Assembly (NCBI GenBank): GCA_012271205.1
Contig: JAAXGT010000222.1
Location: 1-50,644, forward strand
Reading direction: 5' to 3'
DNA length: 50,644 bases
DNA from: Rhodothermales bacterium
GTDB lineage: Bacteria; Bacteroidota; Rhodothermia; Rhodothermales; Bin80
Shown here piece by piece: positions 26,051 to 35,334 of the stretch. The notes beneath the pieces were generated by a model. The model saw only the letters and a list, made by a program, of their open reading frames with translations. It ran no database searches and was not told the DNA's origin. The translations under genes and the position numbers were made by a program. Position 1 is the first letter of the stretch. Every line of letters starts with the position of its first letter.

Positions 26051-27855
26051 CTCGCGTGCCTGTAACCCTCTCCCATCAATCCCTCCGCCTCTCGCTTGAC
26101 GGCCGCAATGTCGGTGCGGATTTCGTCGGGTGTCCTCATCGGCTCAGGCTGATGGAAGTGCCGGTTGAAGCTGATCTCGTAGCCGATCTTAGCGCTCTGC
26201 GGAAGATACCAGGCATCACCGGTGTGCGGAAGTACCTCGCGGCGCAGGAACCCCTCAATCCCGCCCTCCTCAAGCAGAGGAATCTGTTCCGTGTCACGGA
26301 GTTGGGTATCCGGCTCGTACTCGACGACGTGCGCTAAGTACCCCTCGTCCGCCGCGAACAGCCCCTGATCGGATCGGCGACCACCGAGCGTGGATGCACC
26401 TTCCTGACGATCCGCTCCGCATCCTCGTCGCGATCGCCCAGCCCATCCCGCAGCAGCCGCTTCAGTCCCTTTGGCCAAAAGCCGCCCGACCGCCCCCCCG
26501 CAGCCGACTCCCGATTCATCGCCTCCTCGAACACACCGAAGTCCCGATGCGGCCCCGCACCCACTCGACTGGCGACAGCATGCACTGTGTCGCCCAGTGC
26601 CACCTCTTTGGTGGTGGCACACATGTCAACGAATCGTTCCAGCCGCTTCTACGACAGATCGACGCTGAGCCGGAGCAGCCGCTCCACCGTCACCTTCCAG
26701 TGCCCGAACGTCTCGTTGGCAAAGACCTTGCTCCGCTCGCTTCCTCGAAGACGAGAAATACACGGCAGATGCGCTCGATGTCAGCCTCGCCGAGTTCGTA
26801 GTTCTTCTTCCCCAGGTTCTTCCGCAGCGACTGACTGGAACCACTGCGTGGCGTCGATCAGCTGCACTTTACCCCTTCGGTGCTCGGGTTTCCGGTTCGT
26901 GAGCATCCATACGTAGGTAGCGATGCCCGTGTTGTAGAACATGTTGAGCGGCAGGGCGACAATAGCCTCCAGCCAGTCGTTCTCGATGATCCAGCATCGG
27001 ATGTTGCTCTAGCCCTGTCCCGCGGAGCCTGTGAAGAGGGCGCTGCCGTTGTGGATCTCGACAATGCGGCTTCCGAGCCTAGATCCCCGCTTCATTTTGG
27101 AGAGCATGTTGGCTAAAAAGAGCATCTGGCCGTCGTTTACGCGGGTGACCAGGAATTACTCGGATCGCCCGCGTGCTCGATAACGAAGCATGGATCGCGT
27201 ATTTCCCACTTGCCGCCCATGTGCTGAAGGTCGGTCTTCCAGCTCTTACCGTATGGTGGATTCGAGAGCATGAAGTCGAACTCGCGCGACAGGAAGACGT
27301 CGTTGGACAGCGTCGAGTGCTCCGGGCCGCCCACGATGTTGTCGGCGGTCTCTCCCTCCCCCTTGAGCAGGAGATCAGCCTCGCAGATGGCGTAGGTTTC
27401 CGCGTTGATCTCTTGGCCGAAAAGGTGCGTGGACACCTGTTTGCCCCGCTCCCTCGCGATCCGCTGTAGAATATCCTCGGCCACGGTCAGCATGCCGCCA
27501 GCTCCGCAGGCCCCATCGTAGAGCAGATAAGTCCCGGACTCGATCTGGTCGGCGATAGGCAAGAAAACCAGATTCGCCATAAGCGTCACGGCATCGCGCG
27601 GTGTGAAGTGCTCGCCCCCCTCCTCGTTGTTCTCCTCAGCGCGGCGTCCTGATTGGTAACTCTGGCAGCATCGAGCGAAGCCTTCATGCCCAGAACGGCC
27701 TGCTTGGTGGGTTCGAGTACCGCGTCGAGCCGCCGCAACACAGTCATCGGGAGGATCACGTCGCGATACTTGCCCCGCACGTATACATCTCGGAGCACGT
27801 CGTCCGCAATGCCCCAGATGTAGTTGGTGATCCAGTGCAGTTCATGGTTGCTCAT
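26051..27855 (-). pseudogene. hsdM: Decayed type I restriction-modification methyltransferase subunit (HsdM)
   Basis: The gene starts MSNHELHWITNYIWGIADDV and VILPMTVLRRLDAVLEPTKQ, the usual HsdM N-terminus. A deletion of roughly 100 or more codons joins NQDA to EENNEEGGEHFTPRDAV. The N6-adenine methylase motifs follow: motif I DGACGAGGML (normally PACGTGGML) and motif IV NPPYGKSWKTDL. After a shift near 27150 come VNDGQMLFLANMLSKMKRG, an in-frame stop after GSAGQG near 27010, and [20 protein letters not shown]. Further shifts lead through [20 protein letters not shown] and the C-terminal LRDTEQIPLLEEGGIEGFLR and AKIGYEISFNRHFHQPEPMR. HsdS and HsdR are absent. The product once methylated adenines in the host target site; it is dead now. 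Confidence 0.85.
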
Positions 27856-28414
27856 CGGAAACGGAAAGATCGGCCATTTGGGGAAACTCTGGCAAAAGAG
27901 CCTGGCGCTCTATATTACAGATACCCGTTAACCCGTGTGAGCGTGTCCGTAGGCACAAAGAAAGCTTCCTCTTTCAGAGTCTCCTATAGTATCCAAGAGC
28001 GGGCCCGGCAAAACGTGCATCGTTTCTCGATTTGAAGGCATGTGTTCAATCAATGCACTTTGGTCACCGGACTTTGCGGGTTAATCGGTGATTTGACCAC
28101 TAACGGAATCTCATAGCCCTGCACTTGAGTCGCGAGAGCACGGGTGCACTTATATGTTACCGTGCTGTGGGATACTGCCTGCGATCCCGGCTCACGCATC
28201 AAGAATCAAAGCATAGCGGGGCAACGAGCTATATTGGGGAATCGAGCGCACTGTTGCGACGACGCCAAATCAAATCCAGGACCGTTGTCCAAATCCCGTT
28301 TGCCTGTAAGTGATTCGTGCGGCGAACCCGAACCGAATGCGTCATGGGCCAAATGCCATTTCCTTTGCGTCAATGACCCTTTATAATTAAGCGGCGGCCA
28401 CAATAGAGAATCAA
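27856..28414. other. Gap without recognisable gene
   Basis: About 560 bases lie between the divergent hsdM remnant and the CRTAC1-like gene. Short frames on both strands show no family motif. A small AGAGC/GCTCT hairpin lies near 27900. The promoter of the CRTAC1-TPR pair must be at the right-hand end; TATAAT at 28381-28386 is a good -10-like candidate. Confidence 0.4.
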
Positions 28415-30208
28415 ATGCGCCCACTACAGACAGGAGCCCCAATAATCGAAGCGACAGGGCGGCTTCAGACGAGGCACGCTGCGTGCAAAATCACGGGCGA
28501 CGGGCGCATAACCAACCATCAGTATGTACAGGAGAATCGCACCATTCTGATTCAAAAGCCGGATACTCTCTGGAACATTTTGGGCTGCCTGCCAATCTGC
28601 ATATTCTGTGCTGTTGTGGCGGGCTGCACACTCAAAGACGCATCCTGGACGTTTACAGACGTCACACACGAAGCCGGTCTGGGAGAGTTTCGACACGTGA
28701 ACGGTGCGCGCGGTGACTGGTGGTTTCCCGAAACTATGGGAAGTGGAGCAGCCTTCGTCGACTACAACGAGGACGGCGCCCCGGACATAGTACTGGTGGG
28801 CGGCGGCTCGTGGACGGACGCCCCCGTACGCGCCCTATGGCTCTTTCAAAATGATGGCACCGGACAATTTGCCGACGCAACGATACCTAGCGGTCTGGGC
28901 AAGATCGGAGGCTATGGCATGGGACTCACTGCCGGTGATATTGACAATGACGGTGATGACGATCTGTACTTGACCACTACTGATCGCGATGTACTCCTGA
29001 TAAACAATGGAGGCATTTTTCGTGATGCAACGCGTGAGGCCGGTCTCGGACAGCACAACGCATGGCACGTGGCCGCGCTGTTTTTCGACGCAGACCGTGA
29101 CGGCTGGCTAGACTTGTATGTGGGCGGATACGTTACTTGGACACCCGAAACAGACATGTTCTGCTCCCCTGATGGAATCACCAAGAGCTATTGTACACCG
29201 CAATTGTATGCCGGGATAACCGGACGCTTTTTTGTTAACCAGGGAAACGGCACGTTCGTCGAACGCACCCGTGAAGCGGGCCTTTGGGGTTCCGGCAAAA
29301 CACTCGGGGCCCTTTCACTTGACGTAAACCAAGATGGCTGGCCGGATCTTGCACTCGCAAACGACACGGACCCCGACCAGCTTTACCTGAACCAGGGCGA
29401 TGGAACTTTCCTGGACGTCGGACTAGTCCGCGGCATGGCGCTGGATGAGCGCGGTCGCGCGCGCGCCGGCATGGGAATCGAGGCCGGTATCGTGGATCCA
29501 TCAGGCTTCACCTCCCTGTTTGCCGGTAACTTTACCGACGAAATGACGGCCGTCTACCGGTACACGTCTGCGGGATTGTTCGAGGATCGCGCGGCGACCA
29601 GCGGGATCGGCCCGGCCAGTTTGCCTGTTTTGACCTTCGGCATAACGCTCTTCGATGCAGACCTGGACGGCGATCTGGACTTGTTCACGGCCAACGGACA
29701 TATAGACCCGCTCATCGGTGAGCGCAGTGATGTCACCCCCTTCCGGCAGCATCCGCAACTGTTCATAAATGACGGTAGTGGAAATTTCGAAGATCACGCC
29801 CCAACACTTGGATTATCGGAACCATTGGTGGGTCGCGGGGCGCTGTCGGCTGACATTGATGGTGACGGAGATGTGGACCTGCTCGTCACAGAGAACAACG
29901 GCCCGGCCCGTCTTTACCGGAACGATTTGTCACTTGGCTCATCGTGGCTCCGGCTGCACCTGAGAGGAACACGCAGCAATCGAAACGCAGTGGGTGCGCG
30001 TGTGATAGTCCAGACGGGGTCACTGCAACAGGAGCGCCGCGTTCGCACTGGCATGAGCTATGGATCACAGTCCGAACTAACACTGACATTTGGCCTGGGC
30101 GGTTCACTATTCGCGGATTCTGTGATCGTTTTATGGCCAAGCGGGCATATAGCTCGCCTCGCGCGTGTCACAGCTGGCCAGACATTGAACTTGGCGGAGC
30201 CCCAATGA
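28415..30208 (+). CDS. CRTAC1-like FG-GAP/ASPIC-UnbV repeat lipoprotein, copy 1
   Basis: This large surface or periplasmic protein is built of FG-GAP/VCBS repeats with calcium loops: DYNEDGAPD, DIDNDGDDDLY, DADRDGWLDLY, DVNQDGWPDL, DADLDGDLDLF and DIDGDGDVDLL. A C-terminal ASPIC/UnbV module follows (GSSWLRLHLRGTRSNRNAVG through VLWPSGHIARL). The lipobox VVAGC is about 70 residues into this frame. No ATG, GTG or well-placed TTG gives a normal-length signal peptide. ATT at 28544 preceded by AGGAG would give MLIQKPDTLWNILGC..., a normal signal. Its stop overlaps the ATG of the TPR gene (ATGA). The family's role is unclear; it is a calcium-binding propeller often paired with TPR proteins. Confidence 0.85.
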   Translation: MRPLQTGAPIIEATGRLQTRHAACKITGDGRITNHQYVQENRTILIQKPDTLWNILGCLPICIFCAVVAGCTLKDASWTFTDVTHEAGLGEFRHVNGARGDWWFPETMGSGAAFVDYNEDGAPDIVLVGGGSWTDAPVRALWLFQNDGTGQFADATIPSGLGKIGGYGMGLTAGDIDNDGDDDLYLTTTDRDVLLINNGGIFRDATREAGLGQHNAWHVAALFFDADRDGWLDLYVGGYVTWTPETDMFCSPDGITKSYCTPQLYAGITGRFFVNQGNGTFVERTREAGLWGSGKTLGALSLDVNQDGWPDLALANDTDPDQLYLNQGDGTFLDVGLVRGMALDERGRARAGMGIEAGIVDPSGFTSLFAGNFTDEMTAVYRYTSAGLFEDRAATSGIGPASLPVLTFGITLFDADLDGDLDLFTANGHIDPLIGERSDVTPFRQHPQLFINDGSGNFEDHAPTLGLSEPLVGRGALSADIDGDGDVDLLVTENNGPARLYRNDLSLGSSWLRLHLRGTRSNRNAVGARVIVQTGSLQQERRVRTGMSYGSQSELTLTFGLGGSLFADSVIVLWPSGHIARLARVTAGQTLNLAEPQ

Positions 30209-31395
30209 ACTGTACCCGCAACACTGCCGTCCTGCTTGTTTTCATTGCCGCTTGCGATGCACCACCACCGGACCCGCAGGCATATGATTTTGCGATGCGA
30301 GCGAATCAAGCGCTGCAGGCGCGCGCCTACCATGAGGCCCTATCGATGGCCGACAGTGCCCTAGCACTGGACCAGCACCAAGCGGATGCCCAGTTCATTC
30401 GCGGGCGTGTGTACTTCGAACTGGGTCAGATGGCCCAATCCCAAGACGCCTACGAACTCCTCCTCAAACACACCCCGGATTATCCAGGCGCACACCATAA
30501 TCTGGGAAACGCCTTCTTAGGTCAACAGCTATACCATTCGGCCCTGGCACACTTCCGAAGAGAGGCGGCGGTGCGTGCGGCACCCAATTCCTGGCATGCC
30601 ATGGGCGCCACCTTTGAACAAATGGCACTCGCTGACAGTGCACGTACCGCCTATCTGAAGGCTGTTTCCATCGATGCGGATTACTCACCTGGGCATGCGA
30701 GTCTCGCAGAGCTCTACGAACGGCAAGGCCAATTTGCGAACGCGCTGGTGCATGCCAAACGCGCTCTCGCGCTTCAACCAGACCGGGCTCAGAATCATTA
30801 TCTGGTGGGATTGGCGCTGTTCCGCCTGCATCGCTTGGAAGAGGCCATACCTCACCTGAATCAGGCTGTTACGCTACAGGAACGGTATTACAGCGCGCTC
30901 TACACGCTTGGACAGGCACTCCAGAGAATGGGACGCGCAACTGAAGCGCAAGAAGCACTTACCGAGGCAAACGCGATGCGGGCTGCCGACCAGAAGATTG
31001 CCCGCTTGGGCACAAATGCACGAGAGCAGCCAACCAATTTTAACCATCAGCTCAATTACGCCAATGCACTCCGCAGCACGGGACGGCTCGACGAAGCCCT
31101 TAACGTGTACCTTATTGCCCAAGCGCTCCGACCTCATAATCTGGAGCTTCAAAACAATATCGCGACGGCGTTTATGCAGCTGGGCGATACCAGCCAAGCC
31201 TTGACGCGGTACCGGCAGGTGTTGGCACAGGACTCCACCTTTGTTGTGACTTGGATCAATCTGGGCTGGCATTACGTGAACACAAACCGGATGCAACAAG
31301 CCATGCAGGCCTGGACGACCGCTGAGCAGCACGGCCCCGATCATCCGGCCATAATGGTGCTCAAGGAGCATTTACAACGGGTCGAGAACCAGTGA
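30205..31395 (+). CDS. TPR-repeat lipoprotein, copy 1
   Basis: This 396-aa protein starts at ATG 30205 inside the stop of the CRTAC1-like gene. Its short signal MNCTRNTAVLLVFIAAC puts the lipid on C17. The mature part is a continuous array of about nine tetratricopeptide repeats, for example ALSMADSALALDQHQADAQF, AHHNLGNAFLGQQLYHSALA and HYLVGLALFRLHRLEEAIPH. Such solenoids bind partner proteins, and translational coupling makes the CRTAC1-like protein the obvious candidate. A paralogous pair is encoded at 44179-46724 on the other strand. Longer open frames upstream of the ATG overlap the preceding gene and are not used. Confidence 0.9.
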   Translation: MNCTRNTAVLLVFIAACDAPPPDPQAYDFAMRANQALQARAYHEALSMADSALALDQHQADAQFIRGRVYFELGQMAQSQDAYELLLKHTPDYPGAHHNLGNAFLGQQLYHSALAHFRREAAVRAAPNSWHAMGATFEQMALADSARTAYLKAVSIDADYSPGHASLAELYERQGQFANALVHAKRALALQPDRAQNHYLVGLALFRLHRLEEAIPHLNQAVTLQERYYSALYTLGQALQRMGRATEAQEALTEANAMRAADQKIARLGTNAREQPTNFNHQLNYANALRSTGRLDEALNVYLIAQALRPHNLELQNNIATAFMQLGDTSQALTRYRQVLAQDSTFVVTWINLGWHYVNTNRMQQAMQAWTTAEQHGPDHPAIMVLKEHLQRVENQ

Positions 31396-32063
31396 GGCGA
31401 GCTAGAGCCTGGAGTTTATCTCTTGTTAAACCGAAGAGACGCACCCGGTGAACAGGCTTGGGACGAGTCGAGATCGCGCGCGCTCACCCCCGGGCCATAT
31501 CAGGCATCCTGTGAGGCAGTCCAGTTGCTGCACGCGTGTTCGAGTCGTTCGTTTGCGAGGACGGGGCATCAGCCCGTTGTGCATTCTCGCCTGAAGACGC
31601 AAGCCCTGTGCCGAAGGATCGGCTCCAAGTCATGCGGAGTGTGCTGCCTTATTGGATGAACGAGCCGCAGGTAACACATCCGTACACATGATGCCCCTGA
31701 AATCGTAGACCGCAGAGGAAAGCGTATAGGAATCGGAATGGCCAGCTCGACCTGGATAAGCCACCCGGTCCGACCAATAAAGTGCTCCTTTCGGCATGCG
31801 CTACACGCCGGTATTGAAGGCATCCGTGTCTGGGATCTCCGGAATTATCGTAATATCCTCCAGTCGGTGGTCGATCATGTATTTCAGAGGGCCGACACGA
31901 GAAAATGGAACCCTCTAGGCATCCGGCCTGCTTACGCCCTAAATGCACAACGACCGGATGAGGCACGAGCAATCAATCCGGACCGCGTCCAGCTTCCGGA
32001 TTTGCGCAGGAATTATTCGCTCGCTACTTTGCACGGCATAATCAGTTGCAGTGTCGAGATTGC
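31396..32063. other. Gap without recognisable gene
   Basis: About 670 bases lie between the TPR gene and lacI. Open frames on both strands are short and without motifs. It must hold the lacI promoter near its right end; no clear operator palindrome was seen there. Confidence 0.4.
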
Positions 32064-33110
32064 ATGAGTGTCACCGTACATGATGTGGCGCGCCGAGCCA
32101 AGGTGTCTATCTCCACCGTTTCACGAGTGCTAAACGGCTCGGCACCGGTTAGCCAAGAAAAGCGCGAGCGTGTAATGGAGGCTGTTGAGGCACTTGGCTT
32201 CACGCCGAATCCCATCGCGCGCAGCCTGCTGAAACATAAGACCGGCACGATCGGAGCCGTTCTTCCCTATATAACAGGCGAGTTCTTCGCAGAACTCTTG
32301 TGCGGCTTGGATGAAGCCGCACATATGCATAAACAAGTGTTAATGGTAAGTGCCTCGCACCGTTTGGAGCCGGAGTTCAGGGCAGCCCTGCAAAATCTCA
32401 TGCATCGGGTAGACGGGCTTGTTGTCATGGCCCCGGAGCTTGACGCCAGGCAGGTTTTGTCTATAACAGGGCAACGCCTGCCGGTCGTATTCCTGAACAC
32501 CCACGTAGACGCCTTAGGGGTATTTGCGGTTAATTTTGACAACCGCGGCGGTATGCAGGCATTAACGGAGCATGTTATAAGTGCGGGGTACGACCGGATC
32601 GCCTTTATAAAAGGTCCCGAAGACGCGCGTGACGCCCAAGAACGATTGCACGGATTTCGGGAAGGCTTGCACCAAAAAAGTATACCATACCAGGAATACG
32701 AAGGCGATTTTTCCGCAGAACGCGGTTACGATGCAGCTCTGCGTATCATGCGCACAGTTCCGCGATCCAGCGCCATTATGGCAGCCAACGATTTGAGTGC
32801 GCTCGGCGCGCTTAGAGCCCTCCTGGAATCCGGGTTGCGTGTGCCGGAAGACATGGCACTAACGGGATTTGACGATATCCCAAGTACACGATTCTCCACC
32901 CCGTCTCTATCAAGTGTTAACGTCCCTATCCGTATCTTGGCGGCACGTGCCGTACACACACTTGTAGACTGCCTAAAAAAACCGAACACGAACGGCTTCG
33001 TCCACTTGGAACCCCTCACGATCAAGCTCCGCGAATCGACGATCCGCCCCGATCGACGTGCTGCATTGGGCATAAGCCCAAGTCTTGAAAACCTTTTCAA
33101 AACTTCTTAA
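32064..33110 (+). CDS. LacI-family transcriptional regulator
   Basis: This 348-aa regulator has the N-terminal helix-turn-helix MSVTVHDVARRAKVSISTVS and RVLNGSAPVSQEKRERVMEA, with the hinge NPIARSLLKHKTGTIG. A periplasmic-binding-protein-like sugar domain (about 60-330) follows, with AGYDRIAFIKGPEDARDAQER and AIMAANDLSALGALRALLES. ATG 32064 is chosen because it starts six residues after an alternative ATG at 32046 and fits the family. It probably represses the genes that follow, and a candidate operator lies inside its own 3' end (33085-33100). By context the inducer may be a glucan oligosaccharide, because a GH16 enzyme and sugar-binding proteins are neighbours. Confidence 0.93.
   Translation: MSVTVHDVARRAKVSISTVSRVLNGSAPVSQEKRERVMEAVEALGFTPNPIARSLLKHKTGTIGAVLPYITGEFFAELLCGLDEAAHMHKQVLMVSASHRLEPEFRAALQNLMHRVDGLVVMAPELDARQVLSITGQRLPVVFLNTHVDALGVFAVNFDNRGGMQALTEHVISAGYDRIAFIKGPEDARDAQERLHGFREGLHQKSIPYQEYEGDFSAERGYDAALRIMRTVPRSSAIMAANDLSALGALRALLESGLRVPEDMALTGFDDIPSTRFSTPSLSSVNVPIRILAARAVHTLVDCLKKPNTNGFVHLEPLTIKLRESTIRPDRRAALGISPSLENLFKTS
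33085..33100. promoter_or_regulatory. Candidate LacI-type operator
   Basis: TTGAAAACCTTTTCAA has perfect 7-nt inverted arms (TTGAAAA and TTTTCAA). LacI/PurR-family operators have this shape with a central CG; here it is CC. It lies in the last codons of lacI, 54 bp ahead of the next start codon and 20 bp ahead of a -7-like box. It would suit repression of the downstream operon by the adjacent regulator. Confidence 0.55.
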
Positions 33111-33120
33111 TATAGACCTG

Positions 33121-33128
33121 TATCCTTG
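33121..33128 (+). promoter_or_regulatory. Candidate Bacteroidota-type -7 element
   Basis: TATCCTTG resembles the TAnnTTTG -7 box of Bacteroidota sigma factor promoters, with one mismatch. It lies 26 bp ahead of the ATG at 33154 and just downstream of the candidate operator. The -33 element is not clear. Confidence 0.3.
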
Positions 33129-33153
33129 TAACCCTTCAAACCATCGGTACTCC

Positions 33154-35322
33154 ATGACGAGAATTTCTTTCACTCTGCTCACATTCGCCTTGCTGCTTCC
33201 GATTGCGCCCGAGAGCCACGCTCAGCCGGGGCCGCCGCTCGGCGATGACTTTATTTTCTTTGTAAACGGGACCAACACACTGGTACCGAATTTTGACGGC
33301 GCGATCGTGGACGATCCAATGGATCCGATGAACAAGGTGGTTCAATACACCTATGGCAACTGGTCTTTCCAAGCCTTCCGGTTCGAGCCTACCGTTGGCT
33401 TGGATCTGACACAAAACCAGTCGGGCGGCGACGTACTGCATCTGCGGCTGCTGGTTGACCCAGCTAATCAGGGCATGCCGAATGTGGAGCTGATGTTTGA
33501 AGATAAGACGGATAACAGCGGTGCCGACGACGGTTCGGCAGACCTGCCATTCCGGTTGGTATGGCGTGTACCGGAGCATTATCGCGATGGCCAGTGGCAT
33601 ACGCTCGACCTTCCGCTTCCCCCTGCCACGTGGCAGGAATTAGAAGATGCCAAGGCCGCTGGCACGTTAGACTCTCTGGCCATGTACTGGACTTACGCCG
33701 GAGCCTGGTCCAGTGGGGGGTTTGGCGTCTCGTTGGACGGACTCGGACCAACATCGTCTGAGCGACCAGATTTGTGGAAGGAGTTTGAATGGTCCAATGT
33801 GCAAAACTTGGGCTTCTTCTGGGACAACAATTCTGGGGGCGGCAATGTATGGGTGGACGACGTTTACATTGGCCGGAAGGATCTGGACCTGTCCGTGGCC
33901 AATGATCCGGCCAGTGCGATGACCGGGGTAATGTTCGAAGCCACGATGGAAGGGAACAAGATTTCATGGACCCACAGCCCAGAATTTGGTGGCTACAACG
34001 TATACATGAGCCCGGATATGTTTACTGCCGTGTCTGATCCGGGCGTGAGTTTGGTGACAAGTGTACCATCCACCGCAACCATGTTTGAGGTGATGCACCG
34101 ACTGGAAGTTTTTCATGCGTCGCTGGCCCCAGTCACGCTGCACTATGCCGTGACTTCGCTCAGCCAATTTGGCGTGGAAAACCTGGACATCTCGATGAGC
34201 AGTGGCTCGGTTGCCAATCCGGACCTGCCCATTCAGGCATTTATCACTGAACTGACTGATGACGAAGGCAACCAGCTTTTCGATGATCTGGCAGCTGGAA
34301 ACGTATCCCGTGAAGGCTTCCCGGACTGGCTCCAGCCATTTGTAGTTGACTCAACCCACTCGAAGCTCGGTGACGCCGCTGCTGGGCCGGATAATGACAC
34401 TGACCTCTCGGCCAAGGTCTGGGCCGGCTATACCACAGCTAATGAGCTATTCATCTACGCCGAGGTAACCGACGATGCTATTACGCTTGCGCCAACTGAA
34501 ACACCACCTAGCAATGCGTGGCAACACGACAGTATCGAATTCGGATGGGGCAACTATGACGTGCGAGACGTAGAAGGCGGTACCCTGTACGGCGGTTCTT
34601 CTCATCAGGACATGGAGCGAGGGGCATTCGCCGATTACCAGTTCCGGATTTCCGGGCACGGCGACGGCACAAAGGCCGGTACAATACCCTATGCCTTTGT
34701 AGGCTGGAGCATAGATGCGGTACCCCAAGGCGGAGGAGCCGCCTATGATGTGATGGAAGATGGCGGCGCCACCGTTGGTTGGAAGGTATTGGCACTCTTT
34801 CCCCTTAACGCCATTCAGAATGCGGACCAAGGGGATCAGGTACTGGCCCCGCCCACCGGTATGGATATCAGATACATTCCCTTTAACATCGCAATAAATG
34901 ACGGGGATGGTGCCAATCGAGACACGCAGATTCAATGGTCGGTTAAAGGCAATGCCAACAGCCAGTGGTGGAACACACCCGCCCAGTGGATGACTGTTGC
35001 GATGGCTGGCCGCGGTACGGCTACAGCCACCGAAGCTGGCCCGGAAGTGCCCGCAACCATTGTGCTTGAACAGAATTATCCAAACCCGTTTAATCCTGCG
35101 ACCTCGATCCAGTTTGCATTGCCAGACGCGCAGCACGTGTTCCTCCGTGTCTTCGACGTACTGGGACGGCCGGTCGCCACTCTCGTTGATGGCAAGACCA
35201 TGAGTGCCGGCACGCATACGATACGTTTCGACGCAAGTGGGCTCGCCTCTGGCGTATACGTGTACCGCCTGGAGGTCGACAATGCGCCCGTCCAGTCTCG
35301 CCAAATGCTCCTCGTCAAATAG
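33154..35322 (+). CDS. Secreted CBM9-like protein with C-terminal sorting module
   Basis: This 722-aa extracellular protein has signal peptide MTRISFTLLTFALLLPIAPE cleaved near SHA-QPG. Residues 30-260 form a galactose-binding-like beta sandwich ending WVDDVYIGRKDL. A fibronectin-like segment follows (GNKISWTHSPEFGGYNVYMS). A CBM9/DOMON-type domain at about 370-630 includes AKVWAGYTTANELFIYAEVT and NAWQHDSIEFGWGNYDVRDV. The tail from ~640 (LEQNYPNPFNPATSIQFALP to the end) is the C-terminal sorting or FlgD-like module for type IX secretion. There is no catalytic motif, so it probably binds polysaccharide at the cell surface, taking the place of a SusD/E-like binding protein. It is the first structural gene after lacI, with 12 bp to the TonB-receptor gene. 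Confidence 0.85.
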   Translation: MTRISFTLLTFALLLPIAPESHAQPGPPLGDDFIFFVNGTNTLVPNFDGAIVDDPMDPMNKVVQYTYGNWSFQAFRFEPTVGLDLTQNQSGGDVLHLRLLVDPANQGMPNVELMFEDKTDNSGADDGSADLPFRLVWRVPEHYRDGQWHTLDLPLPPATWQELEDAKAAGTLDSLAMYWTYAGAWSSGGFGVSLDGLGPTSSERPDLWKEFEWSNVQNLGFFWDNNSGGGNVWVDDVYIGRKDLDLSVANDPASAMTGVMFEATMEGNKISWTHSPEFGGYNVYMSPDMFTAVSDPGVSLVTSVPSTATMFEVMHRLEVFHASLAPVTLHYAVTSLSQFGVENLDISMSSGSVANPDLPIQAFITELTDDEGNQLFDDLAAGNVSREGFPDWLQPFVVDSTHSKLGDAAAGPDNDTDLSAKVWAGYTTANELFIYAEVTDDAITLAPTETPPSNAWQHDSIEFGWGNYDVRDVEGGTLYGGSSHQDMERGAFADYQFRISGHGDGTKAGTIPYAFVGWSIDAVPQGGGAAYDVMEDGGATVGWKVLALFPLNAIQNADQGDQVLAPPTGMDIRYIPFNIAINDGDGANRDTQIQWSVKGNANSQWWNTPAQWMTVAMAGRGTATATEAGPEVPATIVLEQNYPNPFNPATSIQFALPDAQHVFLRVFDVLGRPVATLVDGKTMSAGTHTIRFDASGLASGVYVYRLEVDNAPVQSRQMLLVK

Positions 35323-35334
35323 GACTTCCAGGCT

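Noticed and set aside
24674-28414. A second att copy of the ssrA 3' end or an integrase gene that would prove an island
   Set aside because: I found no repeat of the CCCGGCATCTCCACCA end and no integrase motif; the island idea rests on gene content only.
34447-35304. 285-codon minus-strand frame inside the CBM9-like gene
   Set aside because: It is antisense to a convincing secreted protein and has no signal, domain or ribosome binding site.
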